From Maledivibacter halophilus (GTDB lineage: Bacteria > Bacillota > Clostridia > Peptostreptococcales > Caminicellaceae), in the NCBI RefSeq assembly GCF_900167445.1, contig NZ_FUZT01000024.1:1-52603 (forward strand): a DNA stretch of 52,603 bases, read 5' to 3'. The notes beneath the pieces are model-generated. The model did no database searches and was not told where the DNA came from. It saw nothing but the letters and a program-made list of their open reading frames with translations. Shown here one piece after another: positions 16,166 through 24,216 of this stretch (the first letter of the stretch is position 1; every line of letters begins with the position of its first letter). A program made the translations under genes and the position numbers.

Positions 16166-17556
16166 TATTCATCCCCCTTTCTTCCACCAACTGTCATGGA
16201 CTGCACTCTAATTGCAGGTTGCCCAACATTAGTTGGTATTGAACCGCTTATTGATCCACACATCCCTTGTCCATGGGCTAAATTATTTCCTACCATATCT
16301 ATCTTCTTTAGAATTTCTGGTCCAGTACCTATTAAAGTGGCCCCCCTTACAGGTTTGTCTATTTTACCATCTTTTATAATATATCCTTCAGAAACCGCAA
16401 AATTGAACTCTCCAGTGGCTGTATTAACTGAGCCTCCACCCATATATTTTGCATATAATCCATATTCTGTGCTCTCTATTATTTCTTCTAAGCTGTGCTT
16501 ACCTGACGCTATATAAGTATTTGTCATTCTGGAAGTTGGAGAATATTTATAAGACTGTCTTCTTCCTGAACCAGTTGACTGCATATTCATCTTCTTACCA
16601 TTTATTTTATCAACTAAATACCCCTTTAGTATTCCATTTTCTATTAGTATATTTTTTTTCATAGGAGTCCCTTCATCATCTATATTTTGGGACCCCCAAG
16701 CATTGGGAATCGTACCATCATCAATTGCTGTTACAACATCGGAAGCAATTTGCTCACCGATTTTATCTGTAAATACCGATGTTCCTTTTGCAACAGATGT
16801 TGCCTCTAAGCCATGTCCACAGGCTTCATGGAATATAACGCCTCCAAAGCCATTATCTATAACAACTGGCATTTTACCACTTGGACAAATCCCTGCACGA
16901 ATCATTGTTTTTGCAGTTCTTGCGGCTTCCTTTGCATATTCCTCTATATTTATTTTTTCGTAAAATTCAAAGCCTATATGTCCACCTGGTCCAAAATACC
17001 CTGAATGCATTTCCCCATTTGCCGAAGCTATGGCATTAATTATAGTTCTAGTTCTAACTCTTTCATCCTCTACAAATAAGCCCTCAGAGTTTGCAATAAG
17101 AACATTTTGCTTATAATCAATATATCTAACCTTTACCTGAGAAATAACCTCATCATAATTTTTAGCTGCATAATACGCTCTCTTCATTAAATTTACCTTA
17201 TCTAGATTTGAAACATCCTTTGGGTCAACTACTATATTATGGATATTACGAATATGGTTTCTCTCTAAATTAATTTTTAGATCTTTTTTGGAATCCTGTA
17301 TAGCAGCTGCTGTTTCTTTGGCCACTTTTATTAAATTGTCCTTGGAGGAGTCATTAGTATAGCCATAAACACTCTTTACCCCATCATAAATTCTTATTCC
17401 TATACCATAATCTCTTCCTGATATTGTACTTTCAACCTTCCCTCCTACCATATCAATGGATGTATTAAGCTTATCTTCAACAAAAACTTCAGCAAATATT
17501 CCCCCTGTAGAAAGTGTTGCATCTAGTACGTCTTCCACTAGATTTTTATTTAACAT
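16165..17556 (-). CDS. tldD: TldD metallopeptidase
   Basis: The 463-residue catalytic subunit of the TldD-TldE peptidase shows the zinc motif HEACGH at 243-248 within GGVIFHEACGHGLEA. The C-terminal GMCGSISGSIPTNVGQP carries the conserved Cys. Together with TldE it should form a hollow dimer that clips small unfolded peptides. It is followed directly by the pmbA/tldE gene with overlapping stop and start. ATG at 17556 has a strong AAGGAGG site. The 287-base gap to spoIIE holds the spoIIE terminator. The position between spoIIE and yabS breaks a cluster that is contiguous in Bacillus; whether this has sporulation meaning is inference only. Base composition matches the neighbours, so recent transfer is not indicated. 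Confidence 0.93.
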   Translation of the reverse strand: MLNKNLVEDVLDATLSTGGIFAEVFVEDKLNTSIDMVGGKVESTISGRDYGIGIRIYDGVKSVYGYTNDSSKDNLIKVAKETAAAIQDSKKDLKINLERNHIRNIHNIVVDPKDVSNLDKVNLMKRAYYAAKNYDEVISQVKVRYIDYKQNVLIANSEGLFVEDERVRTRTIINAIASANGEMHSGYFGPGGHIGFEFYEKINIEEYAKEAARTAKTMIRAGICPSGKMPVVIDNGFGGVIFHEACGHGLEATSVAKGTSVFTDKIGEQIASDVVTAIDDGTIPNAWGSQNIDDEGTPMKKNILIENGILKGYLVDKINGKKMNMQSTGSGRRQSYKYSPTSRMTNTYIASGKHSLEEIIESTEYGLYAKYMGGGSVNTATGEFNFAVSEGYIIKDGKIDKPVRGATLIGTGPEILKKIDMVGNNLAHGQGMCGSISGSIPTNVGQPAIRVQSMTVGGRKGDE

Positions 17557-17725
17557 ATCCTTACCTCCTTAAACCTCATACTTAATAATAGAATTAACAA
17601 AACAATGAAATTCAATATACAATAAATGTATCACTAAATTTTTTCACTCCTAAATTATATTATTTTTTTAATTCATATTATTAATATTTTTCAATAATTT
17701 CTATTATATCTCATTTCGACTATAG

Positions 17726-17756
17726 AAAAAAGACTAAGTCATGAACCCAGTCTTAA
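17726..17756 (-). terminator. Terminator after spoIIE
   Basis: On the minus strand AAGACT pairs with AGTCTT, with partial pairing inside the loop, and a TTTTTT run follows. It is about 90 bases after the spoIIE stop codon and ends the spoIIE transcript before tldD. Confidence 0.6.
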
Positions 17757-17843
17757 ATAGATTGTACTTTAAATAGTAAAATTAATTATAATATTTGCAT
17801 ATTCAATTGTCATCCATTTGAATTATGCAATTATATTACTTAA

Positions 17844-20210
17844 TTATTTTTGCCATATCTTAGTAACTAAAACTGTCATATCATCCTCTATTTTATTACC
17901 ACTTTTTTCTAAGGCTGCATCTAATATTGCATCAGCAATACTTTGAGGGTTTCTACAATCAATTTTGCTCAGTAAATCTACTAACCAGTCTGTTTTATTA
18001 ATAAAATTCTTATCTGCATCTGAAACTCCATCAGACATTGTTATTACAAAATCTCCATCATTTAGCTTCACTATTTTATTATCTAAATATATTTCATTTA
18101 TTATTCCAGCCGGCAAAGAAGATGTCTCTACTGCTTCTACATCACCATTGGATCTTTTTATAAAGGAAGCCACTGCTCCACTCTTTATAAATTCAACCTT
18201 AGCTGTATAAAGATCTATTATAGCTAAATCTATGGTCGAAAAGGCTTCGTCTAAAGACTTTGACATAAGAACTGAATTAATAGTCTTTATGACTATATCT
18301 TTACTAAATCCCGCTTCCATTAGTTGTTCTAATAATGTTATCGTGGCACTGCTCTCTTTTGCTGCCTTTTCACCAAATCCCATTCCATCACTTAGGGCAA
18401 TCATATATTTATTATCATTAAGGTTTAAAAATGAATAACTGTCTCCACTAATATTATCACTATTCTTTGAAATTTTTGCTATCGCCGTATTAACTTTGTA
18501 TCTCTGAGCTTCAACAAGCTGAAGAATACAGCTTCTTTCTTCATTAAAAGTACATCCTGGATTTTTCTTTATTACATCTCTTCCAATCACTTTGACAACT
18601 AATGATATTATCTGCTTTTCACATATATTTCTTTTATAACAGTTCTTCTTTTCTATATCTATTTGAAATTTACCCCTTTCGTTTTCAAGTACAGTAATAT
18701 TGTCTATAAATATTCGTTCTTTGTCAAAAGCTACATAAAGAGCATCTTCTACATCCTTTTTAAATTCAACCTTTGTTTCTATTTCAGTAGATAAATCATC
18801 TATAATACTGGATATTCCATTAAATTGGTCTGAAACCAATTGTCTCATCTCAAAAAGTTTTTTACTCCATTTATATCCTACTTTATGTATCTCATAAATT
18901 CCATTGATCTTATCTATAAGTTTATCTTCCTTTAAGCATTTCTTTTTTAAGTAAATAGGTAAATTGCTTTTATCTAATTTCCCATCAGCTTCTAGTAAAG
19001 TAATAGCATCCATCATTCCATTATATGTACTATAAAAATAGTTTTCCCAACAACTTCTTTTCATACTACAATCTAAACATATGGAATTGGCAATATCATT
19101 AATAATATTTGTGATTTCTCTATTCTCTATAATTTCTTCCTTCTCGGCTATTAAAGAATATGTTTCAGCCAATTCTGAAAAAGCCGTTGAGTATTCTTTC
19201 AATCGCTTAATAGTTAATTTTTTTATCCTTTCGCTATACATTCTGTCCATTTCAATACTATTTACTTTTGAATTAATAATCTTAGCCATATAATTCGATA
19301 ATGCCTTTGGAGTTATTATAAAAATTACAAAGGCTATTAATATTTCTTCAAATTGTATTAATGTTTCTGTAGAACCATTGATATAAAAAGTTAATATTGA
19401 ATTACCTAAAATTATTCCTAAAGCAGAAGCAATTTTTCCTATATCTTTAAATATACCTCCTAATAATCCTGAAAAGGCATATATACCAATAATAGTGGGG
19501 GTTGTCGTTGTTGTCATACTGGTTATAACACCAATAGTAACTCCTACAGCTGCTCCAATGGCTGCTCCTCCATTATATGCAAAGAATAAAGTTAACAATA
19601 TTCCTAAAATATTTTTTAAAGAAAAGCCCCATATATTTACTTGAGATAAGCCTAATATGGCCACTGCAGCTACTATAGCTATACAAATAACTTCTTCATT
19701 TGACAAAACCTTTCTATTTGAATTGTATTTTAAAGCTGGAATTGCATATGAAAGAATATAGGTAAAAACAAATACTACAACTGATTCAAACCCTATCATA
19801 AATAGATCATAGAGATAAAAGTTGGTAAATACAGTATATATTATACCAGATATAAACGTGATAATTCCTGATAAAAGGGCTAGCTTAAAAACATTAAAAT
19901 TTATATTTCCTATCATATATCTTGAAGAAATTAGTATTGTAATCATAGTAGCTATATACCTATATTTTTCGGTTTCAACAGTTATTAAGCCTAATAAGAC
20001 AATAGCCCCCAATATAAAATTTTTTTTATCTTTTACTATTACTGTTGAAAAAAAAGCCACTCCAAAGGGCATTAAACCTTCAAGTATTGAAGCTCGTCCC
20101 AATAAAAATGCCAAGAGTCCTAAAAAAATAAAGCTTTTATCTAATATGTTAATAGCTTGTCCATATTTTCCACCTATTTTTCTAATAGCTCCTATATTGA
20201 ATTTCTGCAT
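17844..20210 (-). CDS. spoIIE: Stage II sporulation protein E, PP2C-type phosphatase
   Basis: SpoIIE dephosphorylates SpoIIAA, which activates sigma F in the forespore, and it also acts at the polar septum with FtsZ. The 788-residue protein has an N-terminal region of about ten membrane helices (residues 28-310) and a central regulatory region with a Cys-rich patch (CLDCSMKRSCWENY). The C-terminal PP2C domain has its metal-binding Asp residues visible in GDSYSF, LSDGMGFGE, TMSDGVSD and EDDMTV. Length and layout fit the family (about 800 residues). ATG 20210 follows GGGAGGTG at 20221-20228. A promoter with a 21-base spacer and Spo0A-box-like sites lies upstream. In gene order it follows the tRNA cluster, as in Bacillus. 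Confidence 0.97.
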   Translation of the reverse strand: MQKFNIGAIRKIGGKYGQAINILDKSFIFLGLLAFLLGRASILEGLMPFGVAFFSTVIVKDKKNFILGAIVLLGLITVETEKYRYIATMITILISSRYMIGNINFNVFKLALLSGIITFISGIIYTVFTNFYLYDLFMIGFESVVVFVFTYILSYAIPALKYNSNRKVLSNEEVICIAIVAAVAILGLSQVNIWGFSLKNILGILLTLFFAYNGGAAIGAAVGVTIGVITSMTTTTTPTIIGIYAFSGLLGGIFKDIGKIASALGIILGNSILTFYINGSTETLIQFEEILIAFVIFIITPKALSNYMAKIINSKVNSIEMDRMYSERIKKLTIKRLKEYSTAFSELAETYSLIAEKEEIIENREITNIINDIANSICLDCSMKRSCWENYFYSTYNGMMDAITLLEADGKLDKSNLPIYLKKKCLKEDKLIDKINGIYEIHKVGYKWSKKLFEMRQLVSDQFNGISSIIDDLSTEIETKVEFKKDVEDALYVAFDKERIFIDNITVLENERGKFQIDIEKKNCYKRNICEKQIISLVVKVIGRDVIKKNPGCTFNEERSCILQLVEAQRYKVNTAIAKISKNSDNISGDSYSFLNLNDNKYMIALSDGMGFGEKAAKESSATITLLEQLMEAGFSKDIVIKTINSVLMSKSLDEAFSTIDLAIIDLYTAKVEFIKSGAVASFIKRSNGDVEAVETSSLPAGIINEIYLDNKIVKLNDGDFVITMSDGVSDADKNFINKTDWLVDLLSKIDCRNPQSIADAILDAALEKSGNKIEDDMTVLVTKIWQK

Positions 20211-20238
20211 AATAAGAAAACACCTCCCGTTAGAAATG

Positions 20239-20271
20239 ATTATAACAGGAAGTATTTGAAATTTTTGTCAA
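20239..20271 (-). promoter_or_regulatory. spoIIE promoter with 21-bp spacer
   Basis: The minus strand has TTGACA (20266-20271) and TATAAT (20239-20244), both perfect hexamers, separated by exactly 21 bases. Bacillus spoIIE has the same unusual spacing and needs Spo0A~P for activity. The -35 also overlaps TGACAAA, which fits a Spo0A box (TGNCRAA). The predicted start lies about 20 bases before the ATG. Confidence 0.8.
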
Positions 20272-20355
20272 TACGCATCTGAATATTCAAAAAAATTTAA
20301 GACATTTTATATCATTAGTAGACAATAATAATTATTATTATAAATTAATATTTAT

Positions 20356-20387
20356 TTCGACATCATATATAGTGAAACAATGTCAAA
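20356..20387. promoter_or_regulatory. Candidate Spo0A boxes upstream of spoIIE
   Basis: TGTCGAA occurs on the minus strand at 20356-20362 and TGTCAAA on the plus strand at 20381-20387. Both fit the Spo0A consensus TGNCRAA. They lie about 85-115 bases upstream of the -35 element. Short motifs of this kind also occur by chance in AT-rich DNA. Confidence 0.45.
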
Positions 20388-20411
20388 CTTTAATTTATAC
20401 ATTCAAAAATG

Positions 20412-20442
20412 AAAAAAACACAAGAGAATATTCCTGTGTTTT
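20412..20442 (-). terminator. Terminator after the tRNA cluster
   Basis: On the minus strand AAACACAGGA pairs with TCTTGTGTTT (imperfect) and is followed by a T-run. It lies 15 bases after the tRNA-Asp 3' end and isolates spoIIE from tRNA transcription. Confidence 0.75.
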
Positions 20443-20456
20443 CTATTAAATAAATT

Positions 20457-20533
20457 TGGCGACCCAGAAGAGACTCGAACTCTCGACCTCTAGCGTGACA
20501 GGCTAGCGTTCTAACCAACTGAACTACTGGGCC
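20457..20533 (-). tRNA. tRNA-Asp(GTC)
   Basis: A 77-base cloverleaf with acceptor GGCCCAG/CTGGGTC, anticodon loop CTGTCAC closed by CTAGC/GCTAG, T-loop TTCGAGT, discriminator G and encoded CCA. Confidence 0.97.
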
Positions 20534-20593
20534 ATGTTAAATATAATTTTCAAAGATTAGCTACAAAGTTTTGTAATCCTGTATTTTTAAAAG

Positions 20594-20670
20594 TGGTAGC
20601 GGCGAGTGGACTCGAACCACCGACCTTTCGGGTATGAACCGAACGCTCTAGCCATCTAAGCTACGCCGCC
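20594..20670 (-). tRNA. tRNA-Met(CAT), elongator type
   Basis: A 77-base cloverleaf with acceptor GGCGGCG/CGCCGCT, anticodon loop TTCATAC closed by TTCGG/CCGAA, and encoded CCA. It lacks the GGG/CCC anticodon stem and the C1-A72 mismatch of initiator tRNA. It resembles elongator Met rather than the TilS substrate tRNA-Ile(CAU). Confidence 0.93.
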
Positions 20671-20674
20671 GTGT

Positions 20675-20765
20675 TGGTGCCGGGGACCGGAATCGAACCG
20701 GTACGGTCTTATAAGGACCGCAGGATTTTAAGTCCTGTGCGTCTGCCAGTTCCGCCACCCCGGCA
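20675..20765 (-). tRNA. tRNA-Leu(TAA)
   Basis: A 91-base class II tRNA with acceptor TGCCGGG/CCCGGCA, anticodon loop CTTAAAA closed by CAGGA/TCCTG, a long variable arm and encoded CCA. It is the first of the three-tRNA operon Leu-Met-Asp. Confidence 0.97.
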
Positions 20766-20795
20766 GAACATTATTTAATATTAGAGACAAAATAT

Positions 20796-20824
20796 ATATT
20801 ACTATAAATTCAATGCTTTGTCAA
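20796..20824 (-). promoter_or_regulatory. Promoter of the tRNA-Leu-Met-Asp operon
   Basis: TTGACA (20819-20824) and TAATAT (20796-20801) are 17 bases apart on the minus strand. Predicted initiation is about 25 bases before tRNA-Leu. Confidence 0.7.
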
Positions 20825-20876
20825 TAAATAAAGAGAATTATTTTTATCTAGATATATCCAAAATCTAAAATTCTAT

Positions 20877-21809
20877 TTATCCCCTAGGTTCTAGATGATC
20901 AAAAATATATCCTTCAAGATTATCAAACTCACTTATAGTAATTATTTTCACATCTAAGCTATTAAGTATTTCATATAATATCTTACTTCCAGCCAAAATA
21001 ATATCTGCACGTTTTGGTTGTAATCCTATAATTTTTTTTCGTTCATCATTATTGAGATTTTCAAATCTATATATCATCTCTTCTATTTCTCTAATTTGCA
21101 ATTGATAGTTATGCACCTTTTTTCTATCATAGTTTTCCAATTCTAAGGCTATAGCTGTAAGGGTTGTAACTGTACCTCCAATACCTATAACCTGTACCGG
21201 CTTATTTTTTTTAATTATATTAATTACTTTATTTATTATATTCCTTATATCCTCTGTCAAGCTATATATCTCAGTATCTGTAGGTGGATCATTAGTTATA
21301 TGCTTATCTGTCATTCTAACCGCACCGACATTTAAACTTCTTGAATACTTAATTCCTTGACCATTCCCAAGAACAAACTCCGTACTCCCTCCACCTATAT
21401 CTATAACAAGCAAATTGTTCTCTCGATTATTTATCTCTATACCATTAATAACTCCACAAAACCCTAGCTGAGCTTCCCTTTCACCACTTATGATTTCAAC
21501 ATCTAACTTCAATTCATTCTTTACATTCCTAATAAATTCATTTCTATTTACAGCATCTCTAACTGCACTTGTGGCAATTATATTTATTTTATCTATACCT
21601 TGTTTTACTGCTTCATTCTTAAACTCTCTTAACACATTAATACTTCTAGCTATAGCGGCCTCAGATAATACTTTTGTTTTATTTACACCTTCTCCTATAC
21701 GAGTCGTCTCAAGGGACTTTTCAATATGAACAATATTGCCCCTTTCAATCTTTGCAATAAGCATTCTAATAGAATTCGTACCAATATCAATAACACAGTA
21801 TTTATCCAT
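20877..21809 (-). CDS. ppx: Ppx/GppA family phosphatase
   Basis: The 310-residue protein is an actin-like-fold phosphatase that acts on polyphosphate or on pppGpp. Both phosphate-binding loops are present: CVIDIGTNSIRM at residues about 5-16 and LVIDIGGGSTEFV near 134. GIGGTVTTLTAIA provides the adenosine-type motif. The length corresponds to the short exopolyphosphatase form without the C-terminal HD-like domain, so its substrate cannot be read from sequence. ATG 21809 has AGGAGGTGG upstream. It lies between the tRNA operon and yabR on the same strand; a terminator before it suggests separate transcription. In Bacillus this position carries tRNA genes only, so this is a local insertion relative to that order. 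Confidence 0.9.
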   Translation of the reverse strand: MDKYCVIDIGTNSIRMLIAKIERGNIVHIEKSLETTRIGEGVNKTKVLSEAAIARSINVLREFKNEAVKQGIDKINIIATSAVRDAVNRNEFIRNVKNELKLDVEIISGEREAQLGFCGVINGIEINNRENNLLVIDIGGGSTEFVLGNGQGIKYSRSLNVGAVRMTDKHITNDPPTDTEIYSLTEDIRNIINKVINIIKKNKPVQVIGIGGTVTTLTAIALELENYDRKKVHNYQLQIREIEEMIYRFENLNNDERKKIIGLQPKRADIILAGSKILYEILNSLDVKIITISEFDNLEGYIFDHLEPRG

Positions 21810-21836
21810 AATTCAGCCACCTCCTAAAAATACAAA

Positions 21837-21857
21837 ACCGGGAAATTATTCCCGGGT
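21837..21857 (-). terminator. Terminator after yabR
   Basis: CCGGGAA pairs with TTCCCGG around a 4-base loop, followed on the minus strand by TTTTG. It lies between the S1-domain gene and ppx. Confidence 0.7.
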
Positions 21858-21872
21858 ATTATTCATTAATCA

Positions 21873-22334
21873 TTAACCATTTCTATTAAAGCCATTACCT
21901 CTTCTATTGTTGGCATTTTTCTTCATAGCCTTTAATTTTTCATCACTATCCTTTAAGTATTTCGAAAGCATATCTTCAAAAGATCCTTGAGCTTTGTTTG
22001 GCTTACTATAACTTGGTTTACTATAATTTGGCTTACTATAACTTGGTTTTCTATCAACTTTTGGTGACTCTGTTCTTTTTTCTGGTTTGCTTGGCTTTTT
22101 ATCGCAAGCTTTACGAATTGAAAGGCTGACTTTGCCATTTCCACTCATTTCAATAATTTTAACTTTAACCACTTGCTTTTCTTTTAAATAATCTTTTACA
22201 TTTTTTACATACTCATCAGCTATTTCTGATATATGACATAATCCAGTGCTTCCGTCTGGTAGTTGTATAAAGGCTCCAAAATTTGTAATACCTGTAACAG
22301 TTCCTTCAACCACCTTACCAATTTCCAAGGGCAT
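21873..22334 (-). CDS. yabR: S1 RNA-binding domain protein, YabR-like
   Basis: The 153-residue protein has one S1 domain (residues 1-75) with the motifs GKVVEGTVTGITNFGAFI and GLCHISEI. A basic, low-complexity C-terminal tail follows. The tail contains tandem five-residue units of the form YSKPN/S, encoded by a 15-base DNA repeat, and ends in an Asn/Arg-rich stretch. This architecture matches Bacillus YabR (general stress protein 13-like), a ribosome- or RNA-associated protein of unclear role. ATG 22334 has a strong AAGGAGGAAGG site. It follows divIC, as in Bacillus. Confidence 0.9.
   Translation of the reverse strand: MPLEIGKVVEGTVTGITNFGAFIQLPDGSTGLCHISEIADEYVKNVKDYLKEKQVVKVKIIEMSGNGKVSLSIRKACDKKPSKPEKRTESPKVDRKPSYSKPNYSKPSYSKPNKAQGSFEDMLSKYLKDSDEKLKAMKKNANNRRGNGFNRNG
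21998..22051. repeat. 15-bp tandem repeat inside yabR
   Basis: About three and a half copies of TTGGCTTACTATAAC-like units occur in frame and encode the repeated Tyr-Ser-Lys-Pro linker of the S1 protein. Copy number could vary between strains. Confidence 0.8.
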
Positions 22335-22432
22335 TAAAAACCTTCCTCCTTAATATTTTTTACGTTATTGCCTCATATCAATTATATTTTATCATAGCTA
22401 CTATGTCAATATCCCTTTTGTAAGGCGCTTCA

Positions 22433-22741
22433 CTATTCTCTATCTTGAATAATATAAATAATTTCATTCGGCTTTACCATTTTTAATTTTTCTCGCGCTG
22501 TTTTCTCTATAAATTCAGGTTTAGAGCTTTCTTCAACCATTTTTTCCTTTTCACTTTTTTCCTTTTTTAAGTTGTCAACTATTTCTTGCAATTCTCTTTG
22601 TTCATGTTGTAAATCTCTCATGCTTCTTTCTTGACCTACAATAGTAACTGACAGATAAAGAAATAATATAGTGAAAAAAAGTATGCTAATTTTATTTCTC
22701 CTGAAAAATATTCCTTTTTTCCTTTTATTACCTTTTTTCAT
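22433..22741 (-). CDS. divIC: Septum formation initiator DivIC
   Basis: This 102-residue bitopic membrane protein of the FtsB/DivIC family links FtsL and the septal synthase in the divisome. A basic cytoplasmic N-terminus (MKKGNKRKKG) is followed by one membrane helix (about 17-32) and an extracytoplasmic coiled coil rich in Glu/Gln/Lys (about 38-80). The length and topology are typical. It lies between yabQ and yabR as in Bacillus. The ribosome site AAGGACG precedes ATG at 22741. Confidence 0.9.
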   Translation of the reverse strand: MKKGNKRKKGIFFRRNKISILFFTILFLYLSVTIVGQERSMRDLQHEQRELQEIVDNLKKEKSEKEKMVEESSKPEFIEKTAREKLKMVKPNEIIYIIQDRE

Positions 22742-22891
22742 TATTTCACGTCCTTAAGTATATTTAAAGTTATATTACATTAGAGTTTTTTATTCTAAAT
22801 ATGAAGTAAAATTACTTCTTGATTTATCTATTCTATAAACTTATTAATTTTCCTTCAAAAAAATATAATTTGAAGAATTTCCTCACTTTTC

Positions 22892-23398
22892 TTACTCATC
22901 TGAGGTCTTTTTAAATTTCATTTTAATTTTTCGTATTTTACTGATAGGTTTTTTCACAATTTTTTTTATTAATAAAATAGGCCAAACTATAATCTTATAA
23001 AACTTTTTCCATAGATAAATAACTATTTTATAGAAAAAATTAAATATTTTTCTCAGTCCCATGTATATATCATTGAAAATTCTTTTTATAACATTTAAAA
23101 ATATCTTTATTGTTTTAACTACAATACTGCTCAATAGCAAATTATATACTAATGCCCCCAATATAAACCCCATTATTGAATAACCTCTAACATTACCATC
23201 ATTGCTATATATAAGTACAAATATTGCAACTATAGAAATAGCAATCCAAAATAAAAGGTCCTGGATTGCAGTGATAACTTTCTTGAAATTCAACATGCTT
23301 CTATATATTCTGTAAATATCATATAAAAACCCAATTACAATTCCTCCATAAAATGTAGCCAAAAAAGCATATAGTTGATAATATACAAATGTATGCAT
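22892..23398 (-). CDS. yabQ: Spore cortex biosynthesis protein YabQ
   Basis: The 168-residue membrane protein is needed for spore cortex formation in Bacillus and is localised to the forespore outer membrane. Hydrophobic segments are visible near residues 8-28, 40-62 and 70-95. The FYGGIVIGFLYDIYRI motif near the start is a YabQ signature. The C-terminal half here is long, aromatic and very Lys-rich. ATG 23398 has GAGGTGAAGG upstream. It follows yabP by about 63 bases, so the sigma-E-like promoter before yabP probably serves both. Confidence 0.88.
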   Translation of the reverse strand: MHTFVYYQLYAFLATFYGGIVIGFLYDIYRIYRSMLNFKKVITAIQDLLFWIAISIVAIFVLIYSNDGNVRGYSIMGFILGALVYNLLLSSIVVKTIKIFLNVIKRIFNDIYMGLRKIFNFFYKIVIYLWKKFYKIIVWPILLIKKIVKKPISKIRKIKMKFKKTSDE

Positions 23399-23461
23399 AT
23401 TTCCTTCACCTCAATTTGATGTAAATCATAGACTATAAATAATTATATATGGTCATATATG

Positions 23462-23752
23462 TCATTTAAATATTTTCCCTAAAAAACCTGCTCCCTTTGA
23501 AGCTATATCCTCTTTATCACTATAAACAATAGAATTTATATAACCTTCTATAGCCAAATTTCCATCATCTAAGTTTAATTTCTTTATATCCAGATTTTCA
23601 CCCTTTATAGTCATATTACCTTGCACAGTAACCAAGATAATTAATGTTGTATTAAAACTAGTTACATGCTCTACACCAGAAACTGTCATTTTCTCCCTGT
23701 TCTCTAATATCATATTATGTGATCTATTAATTATATTTTTTTGATTTTCCAC
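23462..23752 (-). CDS. yabP: Sporulation protein YabP
   Basis: This 96-residue soluble protein of the YabP/YqfC family is required for spore coat and cortex assembly in Bacillus. The family motif is seen in SHNMILENREKMTVSGV and in the LDDGNLAIEGYINSIVY segment. It starts with GTG at 23752, directed by a strong GGAGGAGGTG site. A sigma-E-like promoter lies 25-55 bases upstream. It is followed by yabQ and divIC in the conserved order. Being expressed in the mother cell would fit both the promoter and the known role. Confidence 0.9.
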   Translation of the reverse strand: MENQKNIINRSHNMILENREKMTVSGVEHVTSFNTTLIILVTVQGNMTIKGENLDIKKLNLDDGNLAIEGYINSIVYSDKEDIASKGAGFLGKIFK

Positions 23753-23776
23753 AATAAGACACCTCCTCCTCTTATA

Positions 23777-23806
23777 AAGATATGATGTAAATTTTAAATA
23801 TATTAC
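23777..23806 (-). promoter_or_regulatory. Sigma-E-like promoter of yabP
   Basis: On the minus strand GTAATATA (23799-23806) and CATATCTT (23777-23784) are separated by 14 bases. These resemble the sigma-E elements GTMATATT and CATACANT, and Bacillus yabP is a sigma-E gene. The start would be roughly 20 bases before the GTG codon. Confidence 0.55.
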
Positions 23807-23850
23807 TATTTGCCAAAGGCATCTAACAGTGCTTTACAGTAGAATATAGC

Positions 23851-23909
23851 AAATAAGAAAATAGAACCTTTGAGGAATTGTTAATCCTTAAAGGTTCTAT
23901 TTTCTTATT
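23851..23909 (-). terminator. Long palindromic terminator after rqcP
   Basis: Arms of about 20 bp (AATAAGAAAATAGAACCTTT and its complement) extend by a few more pairs around a short loop. The outer part overlaps the end of the rqcP gene. The structure separates rqcP from the yabP operon. Confidence 0.75.
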
Positions 23910-24147
23910 CTATAGTTCTATACATTTCCTTTGCCCCGTCTTTAGTAACATGGTCTTTTAACTCCATTACTTCGACTTTGACCCTTCTTGTTCCAAATTC
24001 AATAATAATTATATCTCCTTTGGATACTTCCGTTCCAGGTTTGGCTTCTTTATCATTAACTTTTACTCTACCCTGCTCACAAGCTTCCTTAGCCACAGTT
24101 CTTCTCTTAATAAGTCTTGAGTTTTTTAAAAACTTATCTATTCTCAT
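23905..24147 (-). CDS. rqcP: S4-domain RNA-binding protein RqcP (YabO)
   Basis: The 80-residue S4 domain protein works with RqcH in ribosome-associated quality control, helping the 50S subunit add alanine tails to stalled chains. The S4 fold is visible in MRIDKFLKNSRLIKRRTVA and ACEQGRVKVNDKEAKPGT. I start it at ATG 24147 because AAGGAGT is about 8 bases upstream; an upstream extension of seven codons (MLKGVGL) would include that site. In Bacillus, YabO is encoded between yabN and yabP, as here except that HU intervenes. Confidence 0.92.
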   Translation of the reverse strand: MRIDKFLKNSRLIKRRTVAKEACEQGRVKVNDKEAKPGTEVSKGDIIIIEFGTRRVKVEVMELKDHVTKDGAKEMYRTIE

Positions 24148-24172
24148 AAGACCAACTCCTTTTAGCAAAAAG

Positions 24173-24203
24173 AAAAAAGCAGCTGAGTAAGCTGCTTTTT
24201 TTC
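24173..24203 (-). terminator. Terminator after the HU gene
   Basis: AAAAAAGCAGCT pairs with AGCTGCTTTTTT. A-runs and T-runs flank it on both strands. It lies in the 69 bases between the HU stop and the rqcP start. Confidence 0.85.
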
Positions 24204-24216
24204 TTTTATTGAATGA

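Noticed and set aside
20594..20670. CAT-anticodon tRNA as tRNA-Ile2 (TilS substrate) or initiator tRNA
   Set aside because: The anticodon stem lacks the GGG/CCC pairs of initiator tRNA, and the acceptor GGCGGCG with the overall sequence resembles elongator tRNA-Met.
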